This document shows, one piece after another, positions 1 through 10,333 of a stretch of 64,000 nucleotides of DNA (positions within the stretch are counted from its first letter, which is position 1; the number at the start of each line of letters is the position of its first letter). The DNA lies in contig VWZP01002400.1 in the NCBI GenBank assembly GCA_013396995.1, positions 2,604,001 through 2,668,000 of the forward strand. Direction: 5' to 3'. A program made the translations under genes and the position numbers. The stretch comes from Dicaeum eximium (Eukaryota; Chordata; Aves; Passeriformes; Dicaeidae). The notes under the pieces were generated by a model. That model was not told the origin of the DNA. It was given only the letters and a program-made list of their open reading frames with translations, and searched no databases.

Positions 1-242
1 TTCACTCTATATAATAAGATCCTTTTGAGCCTTTTGCAGATATTGTCTTTAATACCTTGAATAATCTGATCACACCAGCAAATATCATCCTGTCACTGCA
101 GAGGCTCATTCTGGATCATTAATAAATAAGTTGAGGCACACCAGTTCTCTTGGAGATAATTGTAGATCTCCACAGCTAACCCATTCCAACCACTGTGAAA
201 AGTGATTTTCATTATCAGTTAGATATTAATTTGAGGATTTTT

Positions 243-287
243 TCCTTTTACCATAGGAGAACTTATGGTTCTCCTATGGTATAAGGA
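243..287. repeat. Near-perfect inverted repeat (20-bp arms, 5-nt loop)
   Basis: The left arm at 243-262 is the reverse complement of the right arm at 268-287 at 19 of 20 positions. The only mismatch is T248 against T282. The loop is TTATG (263-267). At 45 nt the structure is shorter than a normal animal pre-miRNA, and it has no flanking basal stem that I can see. Seen directly: the arms and loop. Inferred: it may have arisen by a template switch during replication, or be the remnant of a small palindromic transposon. No function can be assigned. Confidence 0.95.
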
Positions 288-289
288 TA

Positions 290-315
290 TTTTGAGATAT
301 TGATCTATCTCAAAA
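290..315. repeat. Perfect 10-bp inverted repeat next to the 243-287 hairpin
   Basis: TTTTGAGATA (290-299) pairs perfectly with TATCTCAAAA (306-315) around a 6-nt loop. It starts three bases after the preceding 45-nt hairpin ends, so the two form a tandem pair of stem-loops within 73 bp. The shorter arms are AT-rich and this one alone could be chance. The adjacency is what makes it notable. Confidence 0.9.
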
Positions 316-3300
316 AATCACTGAAATTCTGCCTGGTATCACACTTGGGTATCAGTAGTGTTGGTTCTGCTGAGGGGATGGATGATCCATAAATGCGTAT
401 TTAGGACCCTGCAGACAGTTTGTTCTGCACTGCCCAGATGCATGTTCGGGTTCATGTGTTCAACACCTGGAACTTATTATGTGATAAATATAAATATTGG
501 ACCACAGACTGTGGAGACAGCACATATTTAAGGTGAGACCTGACAATGTGTTACTTTGGGAAAGTCTGTCTGCCCTTATGGAGAGTAGTATACTTAGAGG
601 TTCCAGATTATTTTAGAGATTATAAAGATGAAAGAAAAAGTACAAAGGTCACAAAGTGAATATCACTGTTCATTTCATAGCTTTTCTTTGATCCTTGATG
701 AAAATGTCCTCTCTGAATGTGGCATATCCAGGCCAGCCCTGCTGACCCAACACAGCTGAGGAAATAACAAACACAAACTACCCATGGCTTTTCCTCCATT
801 GACTTGAAGCACAACAGTGTAATCCCAAAAGGCAGCATTAACCAAGAAACACAGGGCAGCTCTGAGCTCAGGAAACATACTAAATCATTCTTCTTCCAAA
901 AACTACATCTGATACTGTCCAAGCCTCTTTGCAATTATTTTATTTAAAATTGCATCATTTCTTTTGGTAGCTGTTCCTTTGAGGTGGATCTCATTCTGTA
1001 GACATGAAAGGATGCAGTTGATAGGGATGCATAAAAAACATTGAAATCAGATGTATTTATTCAGAATATATACTCATGCATACTCAGATATAGAATACAT
1101 TTATGCTAGCAGAAATAAAATGAACTACAAATGTTTCCCAAGCACAAAAAGTTTAAGTGATAAAATGCAATGTGACTGTAATTCGGTAATAAATAACTTG
1201 AATAACACTGTAAAATATAAGAAGTAAAACTATCAAATAGCCTGTAGACTTTATCTATGAAACAGAAAGCTGAGTATATTGTCTTATTTATTCTCATCTG
1301 CTAGCCTGTCAGGAGAGCATGATGGCCTTTCAAAGACGTAGTTCTTGAATAACAGTCAATATAAACCAAACTGTGTGGGATTATATATTTTTAGCTAAAT
1401 GGATGCAATATGATACAGATCATTAACTCTAAACACCTCATCCATTCATCTTTACAACATACATATTGAAGTTGCTGGATGAGAAATGCTATTGAAGGCA
1501 CAGACCATTTTTAACAGTGATAGAAGAGTCAAATAAGTAAAAAATATGAAGTCCTTTTGAATTTGCATGATTTTTTAGTTTAAATAACATTTGCTACATA
1601 TACCCTTCCCACAAATGTTTACTATATATCACCGTGAAATATAAAATGGGGATTCATTTACTTTGAAGTGATGAAGAAAACAAAGAGCGGAGTGTTGTTT
1701 TATTTTCCTGGTGTGTTAGACATTACATTGTTCTTTTTATCCTCCCACAAAGATGACTCCTGTAATACAAGCAAACAGTTCTCTAGATGTTCCTATCTTC
1801 ACCTAATCATGGTAAGTTACAGTGTGTCATTGCTGTTACCTACAATTCATATTTAGATAAATCTCACAACTTTCCAAGGCAAGGAAAGCCCATATTTATA
1901 GGCTTCTGAGACCATATTTCTATTTCACAGATAAAAATTTATTTGGTAGCAGAAAACATCCCAGCACTTTAAAATATAGATTTGCAACGTGGTGTATTGT
2001 GAAAATTTAGTGCAGCTTTTACATATAAGTACTTCATGGCTGTATTTTATAATGAAAAGCAGAATCTACATTTACACATTACCCTGTGGACTTTATACTC
2101 ACTGTACCAATTTATTCAGATTTCTTGTCTGGATTGTAAAAGCATTTTTTTCTCTCTGGCTAAGGTGAAATAAATGAAAGGTTAGATTCTGTTATTAAGG
2201 TCAAGGAAATAATACAAAATTTGACTTAATGAAGACCAGGAGAAAAGCTGTAAGCTGTGTTCTTTTTACTAATAACCCACTAGGATGCAGTTGCACAAAG
2301 AGATCACAGTCAAAATATGATTCATGGAGAAAAAATAGCAGCTGTTATGTCTGGAGTTTATTGGAAAACTAACAGCTGGATTTGAAATCAATGTTATTAT
2401 TATATCTTTTGATTGAGGTTACATTATAAAGATCATTTCCAGCAATGGAACTGACAGTTCCTCAGCACTATTGCAGAGAACAACAATTGATCCAAAATAT
2501 GCACCATTATTGGCTTTCCAATTGTTCCCAATAAAATACTACTTATAACCAGGTGGAGATTTCCTTTGAAACCCTTTGAACACTAGCAGTTATTGTCTAC
2601 AGTTATTTTTGGATGCATGCTTTGTAGTGCAAACATTGGTACAACTATTTCAAATATCAGTGATATTTAAGCTACATGTATGTCTGAGAATGGTAGTTGA
2701 ATGTTAATGATTCATCATAAATTAAATTTTTTACTGCAGTGTATTTGTGCTAACATTTTCTTTTGTGAAGGTAAAGATTGAAAACCCAATTCCTCTTGGT
2801 ATGGAATTTAGGTGTTGAATCTGTCTCTATTTACCCAGTACCATTGACACTTGACAAATCTTGACCTATTAGTATCAGACTTAGCTTTTTGGCCTTTGTT
2901 CGCCTTCACTTCCCTCAGCATGACACCAGCATTTTATGTACTTGGTGAGAAGCTTTTCAGCCCTTTCTTTTTCTATGATTTGTGCTAAAAACTTGTGGGA
3001 ACATATTTCCTGTATTTCTTCCCCTTATTATTCTTCCTCACAGGTAATATTGAACTACCTGAATGGTAGGAGAGGGATTGGTTGATAGAACTAACAGACT
3101 TGGCCTATCTTCTTTTGTAGGTATTGCCAAAAATGTGTTAAAGGGTGGGAAGAATGTCAGGAGTAAGAACTGGAAGATGGTATGAGGAAAAGAAAAGGAG
3201 AGCAGGAAGATTTTTGATTGTTTTTAATCCATAAAATTTCAGTGTCTCACAGCCAGATCAGTTTATCCAAAAGGACAGTAAGTACTGACAGAATAGTAGG

Positions 3301-5149
3301 AGCAAGTTTTCCTATCTGTAATACTTTAGTCCAAATGTCACCCAATGCACCTTGGACATCTAGCCCATAATGCCATACAGAACAAGAATCCATGAAATTC
3401 AGAGGTGTGTGTGTGAAGAAGGCATGATGCACAGAAACTGAAGTTAGAACCTGTCATAAAATTAGGGATACCTGTATGAACCTGCTTTATTTCTCCTCAA
3501 GCTGCATGTAACAGCAGTTACCTTTTCCACTGTTACTCATAAAGCATTCTTTAAAAGAACAAGCAATACATATGTGGTAAACTCTAATGGAAATGTTCAA
3601 ACATCCAAAATGGCAGAGTTAGACCTTCTGGGTTTTGTCCAGGTGCTTGGATGCTCTTTTGGCCATCACTTGTTGTTCATATTAGACAACATTAAGTCTT
3701 ATCAGAGTAGGCTTTGCTATGCTTTGCATAATCACTGCACAGATCCTTTTAAGTTTGAATCCCTGAAACAAAAGAACCCCAAGTACATCTCATTTGTACA
3801 AAACCTCTAAAAGTGAATTGCAATTTAAATTCAGGACAGCAATAATTAAAATAACTGCATGAGGCTTTTCCAGTGTTGGTTTGTATTTTTTGTATTACCT
3901 TTTGTCCCTCATGTTTACAGGCAAGTGAAATATTTGCAAGTGAAATCCCTCTTTAATATGGTCTTTGCTTTTCAAAGAACCTATTGGATTTCCCTTATGT
4001 AAGGGTTTAATAATAACAGTAAGAGTGATGGTTAGGATTACAAAAATGCCTTTTCTACCCTCAAAGCATCTCTTCCCAATGGCAGATGAGGAAATAATCA
4101 TTGCACCTAATGGCAGAGAACAGGTAAATCTTCAAACCTTGTGGCTCTATTGTATTCCTTCGTATCATCCCCTACTAATATTTAATCCTTTCAAAAATCC
4201 TTTGGCTGGCTCTTTCTTCTCCTCTGAGCTTCATTTTCCTAAATCTTCCCATGCCTTTTGATACAGTTAAGAAGATTAGGCAGACTTAGGAGGAAAATTT
4301 CTTTCTTTCTTTCTTTCTCCTTTTTCTGAGCACATGAAGACTTCAGGGTGTCTCTTAAGAACAAGCTATTTTGTGAAATTACAGTGATTGTGTCAGCAGT
4401 CTGTACAGCCACGTGGTGCTTAACCCCTAATGCAGTGCCCATTTCTCTGAAGGAGTCATTCCCTTGAGCTCACTGGGGTTGGGTTGGGTCCTTTCCATCC
4501 ATCACTCCCCACATTTCATCATTTCTTAATTAAATGAAAGAGAAGTGGTCCAAGCACCAGTGCCATGAAATGCTGACTTTCTACCAAAGATACATAAAAA
4601 GAACATCTGTTCAATTCTCCATCACATCTGAGGCGAACACCACCAAGAGTGGTGTTTGTAGCACATAAAAAAAATGTGCTGCCTTTTTCACAGAGGGCAA
4701 CCATGAGGCTCTGGGGCTGGCCTAAGCTTGTGACACACAGGAGATCTTCTCCCAAGAGAGCCACTGGCTACCTCTTCATCATATGTAGAAAATAGTCTGG
4801 CCAACAGCTACAAGAAAAAGAGGAGCTTAGAAAGCTGAATTCCCTTGATTTTGCCTCCGGGCTACAACAGCTTGGGCAATGAATGCAGCCATCCTCATGG
4901 CTGCAGTTGGCACAGAGCTGTGCTGGGAGGAGCTGCAGCAGGCTCTCTCCAGGAGCCTTTGAATTACAGCTTCTGAAAACTGCTGTTCCCCACGTGTGCT
5001 GCATGTTTTGCTGAGTGTTCCCATGCCCTGCATATTTCTGTGACACAAGAAATCAAGGCATTAATCAGTTCAGAAAAAAATTCATCTTACAGCACAGAAT
5101 GGTGGGAGCAAAACTGGTAGGAGGCAAAAGCCATGTCATTTAAAGTTTT
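316..5149. other. AT-rich unique sequence, no gene recognised
   Basis: Only short open frames occur here (the longest about 104 codons, at 620-934 on the minus strand), with no recognisable domain or signal. A tetranucleotide run lies at 4298-4318. The stretch 4790-5050 is somewhat richer in G and C, with overlapping minus-strand frames of 73 and 92 codons. These share the same DNA in different frames and look like chance openings. Nothing else is identifiable. Confidence 0.7.
4298..4318. repeat. (TTTC)n microsatellite
   Basis: Five consecutive TTTC-type units, ending in TCC. A simple tandem repeat, likely length-polymorphic. Confidence 0.9.
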
Positions 5150-5215
5150 CTGTTCAGCCCAAATTTCTGTCTGACCTTGGCCAACCCATTTACTTTCTTT
5201 TTTGGCTTCAGAGAA
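5150..5215 (+). mobile_element. Possible MIR-like SINE relic (core region)
   Basis: The segment CTGTCTGACCTTGGCCAA (5167-5184), followed by a pyrimidine-rich stretch and GGCTTCAGAG (5204-5213), follows the order of the conserved MIR core: the TGTGACCTTGGGCAAGTCAC block, then the CCTCAGTTTCC block. This family resemblance is from memory and the copy is heavily diverged. No tRNA-derived A or B box is recognisable upstream. A profile search against MIR models would decide it. Confidence 0.4.
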
Positions 5216-6860
5216 GAATAGAAAGTCCCAAAGGTAATCTGCAGATGAAATCTGTTGAGGACTATAAGACATTCTTATGCAAATAAAACCCTAAGAGTGT
5301 TTAGCTAGACAATGTGGTTCCAGTAAGTATTGATGGAAAAGATTTCCCTAGGTTTTTATTATGGTTTACCCATAATCAGACTCCAAAATGTAGAGAGGGC
5401 AGATGTTTGCCTGATCACAAATTTTTTGTTCTTGTAGTTTCAAATATCCCACAGAAAATTGAGTTAAAGTTTATGTGTAAGTGGTTCTATAGGATAGTAA
5501 TGCTTAGCAAATTTTTTTGTATTAGCATATTAATCCTGATTATGTAACTGCCAGCCTATTGCCTGAATTTTTTAAGTGGTGCAGGGAGTTTAGCTCCCTG
5601 AAATTAGGTGATTTAAACCCATCAAAATAGGTTGGATTTTCAGTATGTTTAGCACCCACAGCTCCTACTAAATTAAACTTCATTAACTTATCAAAAGACA
5701 CAGTGGGAACATCAGCACGAGCAGTAGAACTAGGGGATTCCTGCCAGCCCACACGGCATTCACACCGGCCAACTTCATTACAGAGAAGCCTGTTAGCAGG
5801 AAAAGTTCAGCATACAGCAAAGATCTTCAGCATAAATAATGAAGAGAAAATGGGATTTTGGGCTGACTGAAGTCAGTAGCTACATTGATCACAATTCTGC
5901 TAGGCCTTTGTTTAGCCCTTTAGGATTGGTTCCCATGTACAGTGAGCATTTACCTGCCCTTAGCAGCAAATAGTCTGTACAGAGTATGAAAATACTCTTT
6001 AAATTGCTAGAATGACATGAAATAACCTAAAAATAGAATCAGGCCCTTTAATGAAGACTTGAGAGAATAAAGCAAAGATAATGTTGTTTCCTATGGAAAG
6101 TTATCAATTAAAGTATTTATTTGGCTACTACAGGAGAGTATTCCTGCAATTTCCAGAAGCAAAAATGTACTAGCAGTAAACTTAAAAAAGGAGGGATACT
6201 AAGCAATAATGTACAGTAGTAACAGGAAGAAAAATCTACAACATGCCACAGGATGATGGTAATCAAAGACATTTTTAATAAATTAAGTTGAAGCATTTTT
6301 ATTTCTGCAGTGTGTAAAGAGGGATAAATTAATTTAGGATGACCTGAACATATTTTGCAAAAGCCAGTGCTGTTGGAGAGGAATACAGATGATTCAAGAA
6401 TGCTACTCATATTTGTAATATTCAAGCTGATGAGAAGTTGTCTACAGTGTACACACTATTGGAGTATCATTAATGAGGGCACAATATTCTAAGATTAAAT
6501 TTATAGAACGTTCAGACATTGTGATTTTGTTTTAATAATGCTAATCATAGATATTTTGAACAAATGGGATTAGTTAGACTATATGTTACATATTTAAATC
6601 ACCACAACTCTTCTATTTCACAGTAACTAAGAGCTCTGGGCAATAATAAAATGTGAGTAATGACTCTTTCCATATCAACCCTGTAAGCAAGAGGTAGAAA
6701 TGCTCAGTGTTTATGAGAAGATTGTGATTGGGGGAGTGAAAAAGCAGTAATTGTTCTGCATTAAGTAAACAAAGGAAACTATCACATATTAATGCACTCT
6801 CCATTTTATTACATCTTAGTCAGAAATTCTAATCAGCTCTGACAGGAACTGAATGAATTG
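5216..6860. other. AT-rich unique sequence, no gene recognised
   Basis: The longest frame is 102 codons on the minus strand (6117-6425). It is leucine, serine and cysteine rich, as expected from antisense AT-rich DNA, and matches no family I know. A small 7-bp stem (CAGGGAG / CTCCCTG, 5582-5600) is present. Nothing else stands out. Confidence 0.65.
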
Positions 6861-6880
6861 GCAGCACCCAAAGGTGCTGC
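6861..6880. repeat. Perfect 8-bp hairpin (GCAGCACC / GGTGCTGC)
   Basis: The 20-nt sequence is two perfect 8-bp arms around a CAAA tetraloop. It sits inside AT-rich sequence carrying homeodomain-type TAAT cores (for example TCATTAATTTATCATAA just downstream). The stem is GC-rich and stable for its size. Function unknown. Confidence 0.85.
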
Positions 6881-7394
6881 TCATTAATTTATCATAACAA
6901 ATAATGATGGTGTGTCAAAGTAAATTATGTCACTTCATGTGTTTTATGTCTTTGTTTTAGAAAAGCAGCAGTGAAAAAGGGTTGTTCACGTTCCCTTTTC
7001 AAAGTCAGAAATGTTAAGCTATCCATGTGTTATCTGGTTTTATGTTTCCCTCCCTTTTCACTATAACTTGGATTAAGCACAGGGCAACCATGTAGGCAGA
7101 CAAGAATAGACACCCAGAAACACTGGGAAATTCTGTTTCCACACCCTTTGTTTCTGCACTGAGATAGTTAAATTCTGATTTATATAACATTAGTGTTTGG
7201 AATCCATATCGGAGTTTGCTTTCCAATGGGAGATTACATATATGTGTGTAGATGATATTTTCAATATGTACTGTGTGTACACATGCATATGTACACATGC
7301 ACACATTCATAAGAAACTGTTCTTAAAGCTAAAGGAATGCCACCTGTAAGGATAGAAAGAAAGGATTCCTTTGTTTTCATCCCTGAGGACCAAA
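6881..7394. other. AT-rich unique sequence with a 12-bp direct repeat
   Basis: TGTACACATGCA occurs twice, at 7276-7287 and 7290-7301, within a short alternating purine/pyrimidine tract (7265-7305). No gene is recognised. The minus-strand 98-codon frame at 7014-7310 runs through this tract, which accounts for its Cys/Tyr/His-rich N-terminus. Confidence 0.7.
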
Positions 7395-7500
7395 ACATGA
7401 AATCTTAAGCGATTTGTCCAGAGCCTGAAATAAATGTAGTGTCCCCAACAGGAATGTAACTTGGATCTCACTCACTCCAAGCCTCAACTGTTTCAGCCTA
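7395..7500 (-). mobile_element. MIR-like SINE relic
   Basis: Read on the plus strand, the order of blocks matches the reverse complement of a MIR core. TTAAGCGATTTGTCCAGAG (7405-7423) corresponds to the family's TTAAGTGACTTGCCCAAGG block. About 30 bp later, GGAATGTAACTTGGATCTCA (7451-7470), then CTCCAAGCC (7475-7483), corresponds to the GGAATTGAACCCGGATCTC...CTCCAAGCC block. The spacing is close to that of the family. The copy is strongly diverged, as expected for an element that stopped moving before the bird radiation. The match is from memory of the consensus and was not computed. Confidence 0.6.
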
Positions 7501-8441
7501 TTTTTCCTCTCCAGTAATATTTCTGATCTGTACCTCCAGCCTTGCTTGCCAGTGGTACCTTAACTTTTAATAAAAGTCCTTTTGAAGTCAAATATCCAAA
7601 TTCAGAGTTGATAGAAGGAAAAGCAATTTTACTGGGTTTGACTGTATTGAACTGATACTGGTTCCCTGATTAAAAGTTACACAACTGAATGACCACTTCA
7701 GTGTCTATTTTTGACACTTTTCAAGTGTAAACTTTGAATCACTGCATTTTTATTAAATGGGAATGAAATTTCATCCCGAATAGATGAGATCTTTCTGACA
7801 AAGATGAAATACAGGGCAAAAATATGCACATGTGTATAATGTGAATATTATTGCCTTGAATTTCCCCCAAAAAATCCAATTTGCTGCCACATAAAAAAAT
7901 TATTTTGTAACACTGTCCTCATAACAAGTCAGAGAAAGTATTGTATTAGCTGGATTGTCATTCTCAGAGATTGTCATATGGCACTTCTGCAATGAACACA
8001 ATTCAAAAAGTAGTTGGAAAGACATGTCTGAATATCCACTTTTTCATTATATAAACTCATTGATGTTATTATATGGTGTCCAATGTTCATTGTAACAGCA
8101 GCCAAGGATTTGAAAATAACCAGAATACTCAGCAATATATACAAGCATGCACCATCTACTAATTTGCAAAAGCACATTCCAGGGGAAGGCATCTGTGAGC
8201 CTGCAGAATGTTCACATTGGCACCAAAATCCTTCCACAGACCCTGAATTCAGAGCCAGGACGTCTCTGTTTTCCTAAACTGAGCTTCTGCTTTTTGCTCT
8301 ATCAGCAATGGGAAGCAATGGTATCCCTGGGCAGGTGATGCTTCATCAGACAACTTCTTTTCAGGTCAGTCTCATGTAACTTCAGTTGAAAGTAAGAAGG
8401 ATTTTCCTACCCAAACCAAAGTGGCTCTCCACTGACAGGTT
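7501..8441. other. AT-rich unique sequence, no gene recognised
   Basis: Only short frames without recognisable domains. Two overlapping plus-strand frames of 64 and 63 codons (8083-8338) share the same DNA in different phases and are not convincing as genes. Confidence 0.65.
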
Positions 8442-9290
8442 ATATCACAGAAGCACAGAATATGTTGGGTTGGAAGATACCCAAAAGAATCATCGAGACC
8501 ATCTCCTGGCCCTGTACAGGACCATGCCCAAGAATCACATCATTTTCCTGTGAGTGTTGTCCAAACGCTTCCTGAGCTCTGTCAGGCTTGGTGCTGTGAC
8601 TCCCCCCTGCCCTGGGGAGCCTGTGCCAGTGCCCAGGACCCTCTGGATGAACAACCTGTCCCTGATATCCAACCTAAACCTCCCCTGGTGCAGATTCAGG
8701 CCATTCCTTCATGTCCTGCCACTGTCACCCCAGAGAAGAGAGCAGTGTCTGCCCCTCCTCTTCCCCTCACAGGAAGCTGTAACTGCAGTGAGGTCTCCCC
8801 TCAGTCTCCTCCAGGCTGAGCAGCCCAAGTGCCCTCAGCCTCTCCCCATGGCTTCCCCTCAGGGCCCCTCACCGTCCCCGTGGCCTCCTTTGGACGCTCT
8901 CTGGCAGCTCCACGTCTGGTTCATGTTGTGGTGCCCAGAACTGCCCCCAGCACTGCAGGTGAGGCTGTCCCAGAGCAGAGCAGGACAATCCCCTCCTTGC
9001 CTGGCTGGTGATGCTGTCCCTGATGTCCCCAGGACAGGGATGTCCCTCCTGGCTGCCAGGGCACTGCTGGCTCCTGTTCAACTTGCCACTGGCCAGGACC
9101 CCCAGGGCCCTTTCCGTGGCACTGCTCTCCAGGCTCTTGTTCCCCAGTCTGTCTGTACATCCAGGGTTGGCCCATCCCACCCCAGTGCAGAATCTGGCAC
9201 TTGCCCCTGCTGAATTTCCTGCAGTTGGTTCTTGCCCACCTCTGTTATTTGCTGAGGTCTCTCTGCAGGGGATCCCTGGGTATCAGTGTG
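8442..9290 (-). mobile_element. CR1 LINE, 5'-truncated 3' fragment
   Basis: CR1 is a non-LTR retrotransposon. Its ORF2 encodes an endonuclease and reverse transcriptase that copy RNA at the target site. This copy lies on the minus strand and is truncated, keeping only the last ~0.85 kb. A minus-strand frame at 8869-9180 carries conserved C-terminal RT-region residues: LGVL near residue 26, KLNRSQQC at 33-40, FWAPQ at 81-85 and VQRR at 96-99. The frame then breaks, and degraded ORF2 continues toward 8550 in shifted frames. The 3' end, read on the minus strand, is a GGTTGG-type block followed by ATTCTGTG and CTTCTGTG octamers (8444-8461 on the plus strand). This octamer tail is diagnostic of CR1 in birds and other reptiles. 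The 5' boundary is uncertain: weak similarity may continue to about 9365. Frameshifts and stops show that it is dead. The plus-strand 219-codon frame over it is an antisense artefact. Confidence 0.96.
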
Positions 9291-9365
9291 CCACTGTACA
9301 AAGGCATTATCAGGAAAACTAATCCAGTGAATGACAGGAAATATTTGTTCCCAGAACACCGAGGT

Positions 9366-10296
9366 ACTTCTGAAAATTCTATGCTTAATATGCAAATTCC
9401 TACCTATATATTATTTTAAAAATTGTTGATACACCTTCATAGCAAAATCCTAAAGCTAGCATAAGTGAGCTCATTTTATAGTTACTTTGCATTTGTACCT
9501 GATTTATGTATTCCTTTGTTAGAATTTGTGTTCTCAGTAAAAGAGAACATGAGTGTTTCAAAATAAAATGGAACACACATTCAGTTACTTAGCCTATTTT
9601 TACAAAATTGTTGGAATATTTTTTAAACCCACAATAGCACAGGCAAAACTGCTAACTCAGTCTTTATTGACCCACCTAAAAGGACAGAAGATCCAAGTAG
9701 CCCTGCATGTGCAGAGCTACCCAGCTTGAAAGTTCCCATTAATTTCTTTATATTTTAGGACTAAGAATATGAACACAATGTCTGAGATAAATTAATCTGG
9801 TGTGATGAAAGAGAACATTCTTTAATTGCAATTTAATTAATTGCATTTATGCTTTTAGACATGGAAATTATTGATGCTTAAGGTGAAATCTGAGAATTAA
9901 TAAGACCTGAAGTATTTTGCTGTACTCATTATTTCTGACATTCCATCACTTTTTCAACTATGACAACCCAAATTTGCTGGCATGAATCTTCATCTATCTA
10001 AATAGATCATAAATCTTTCAAGGTGTATATACTTGAGCTGTAGACCTTGGTCACCTTGAAAATATATTTTATTTTTGTGGATCATTTATATTCATAGAAA
10101 GTCACAAAATTTATATTTTATGTAAGATCATAATCTTACAAAGATTTTTGCATCCACAAAATAGAGAGTGTTTTTTGTTTGGGTTTTTATCCTGCTAAGT
10201 GTAACAATGGTAGCTCATCCTACAGGCCAGTTTTCCTGGGGTAGTTTGACTGTACAGCTATTATTAATGTGGGTGGGTTTAAACTGGATGTCTTAC
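9366..10296. other. AT-rich unique sequence, no gene recognised
   Basis: Contains a homeodomain/POU-like AT block around 9820-9850, with repeated ATTGCAATTTAATTAATTGCAT-like cores. No open frame of note. Confidence 0.65.
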
Positions 10297-10333
10297 TAAT
10301 TTAAGGTTTAAGATTGAATTAAACCTTAAATTA
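10297..10333. repeat. Perfect 15-bp inverted repeat, 7-nt loop
   Basis: The arm at 10297-10311 (TAATTTAAGGTTTAA) is the exact reverse complement of the arm at 10319-10333, separated by GATTGAA. The arms are AT-rich, with a GG/CC pair in each. Extension fails on both sides. No terminal target-site duplication is evident that would mark it as a mobile element. Confidence 0.93.

Noticed and set aside
8554..9213. 219-codon plus-strand open frame
   Set aside because: It runs antisense over the CR1 copy. The minus strand carries the recognisable CR1 reverse-transcriptase residues, so this frame is an artefact of the repeat's GC-rich composition.
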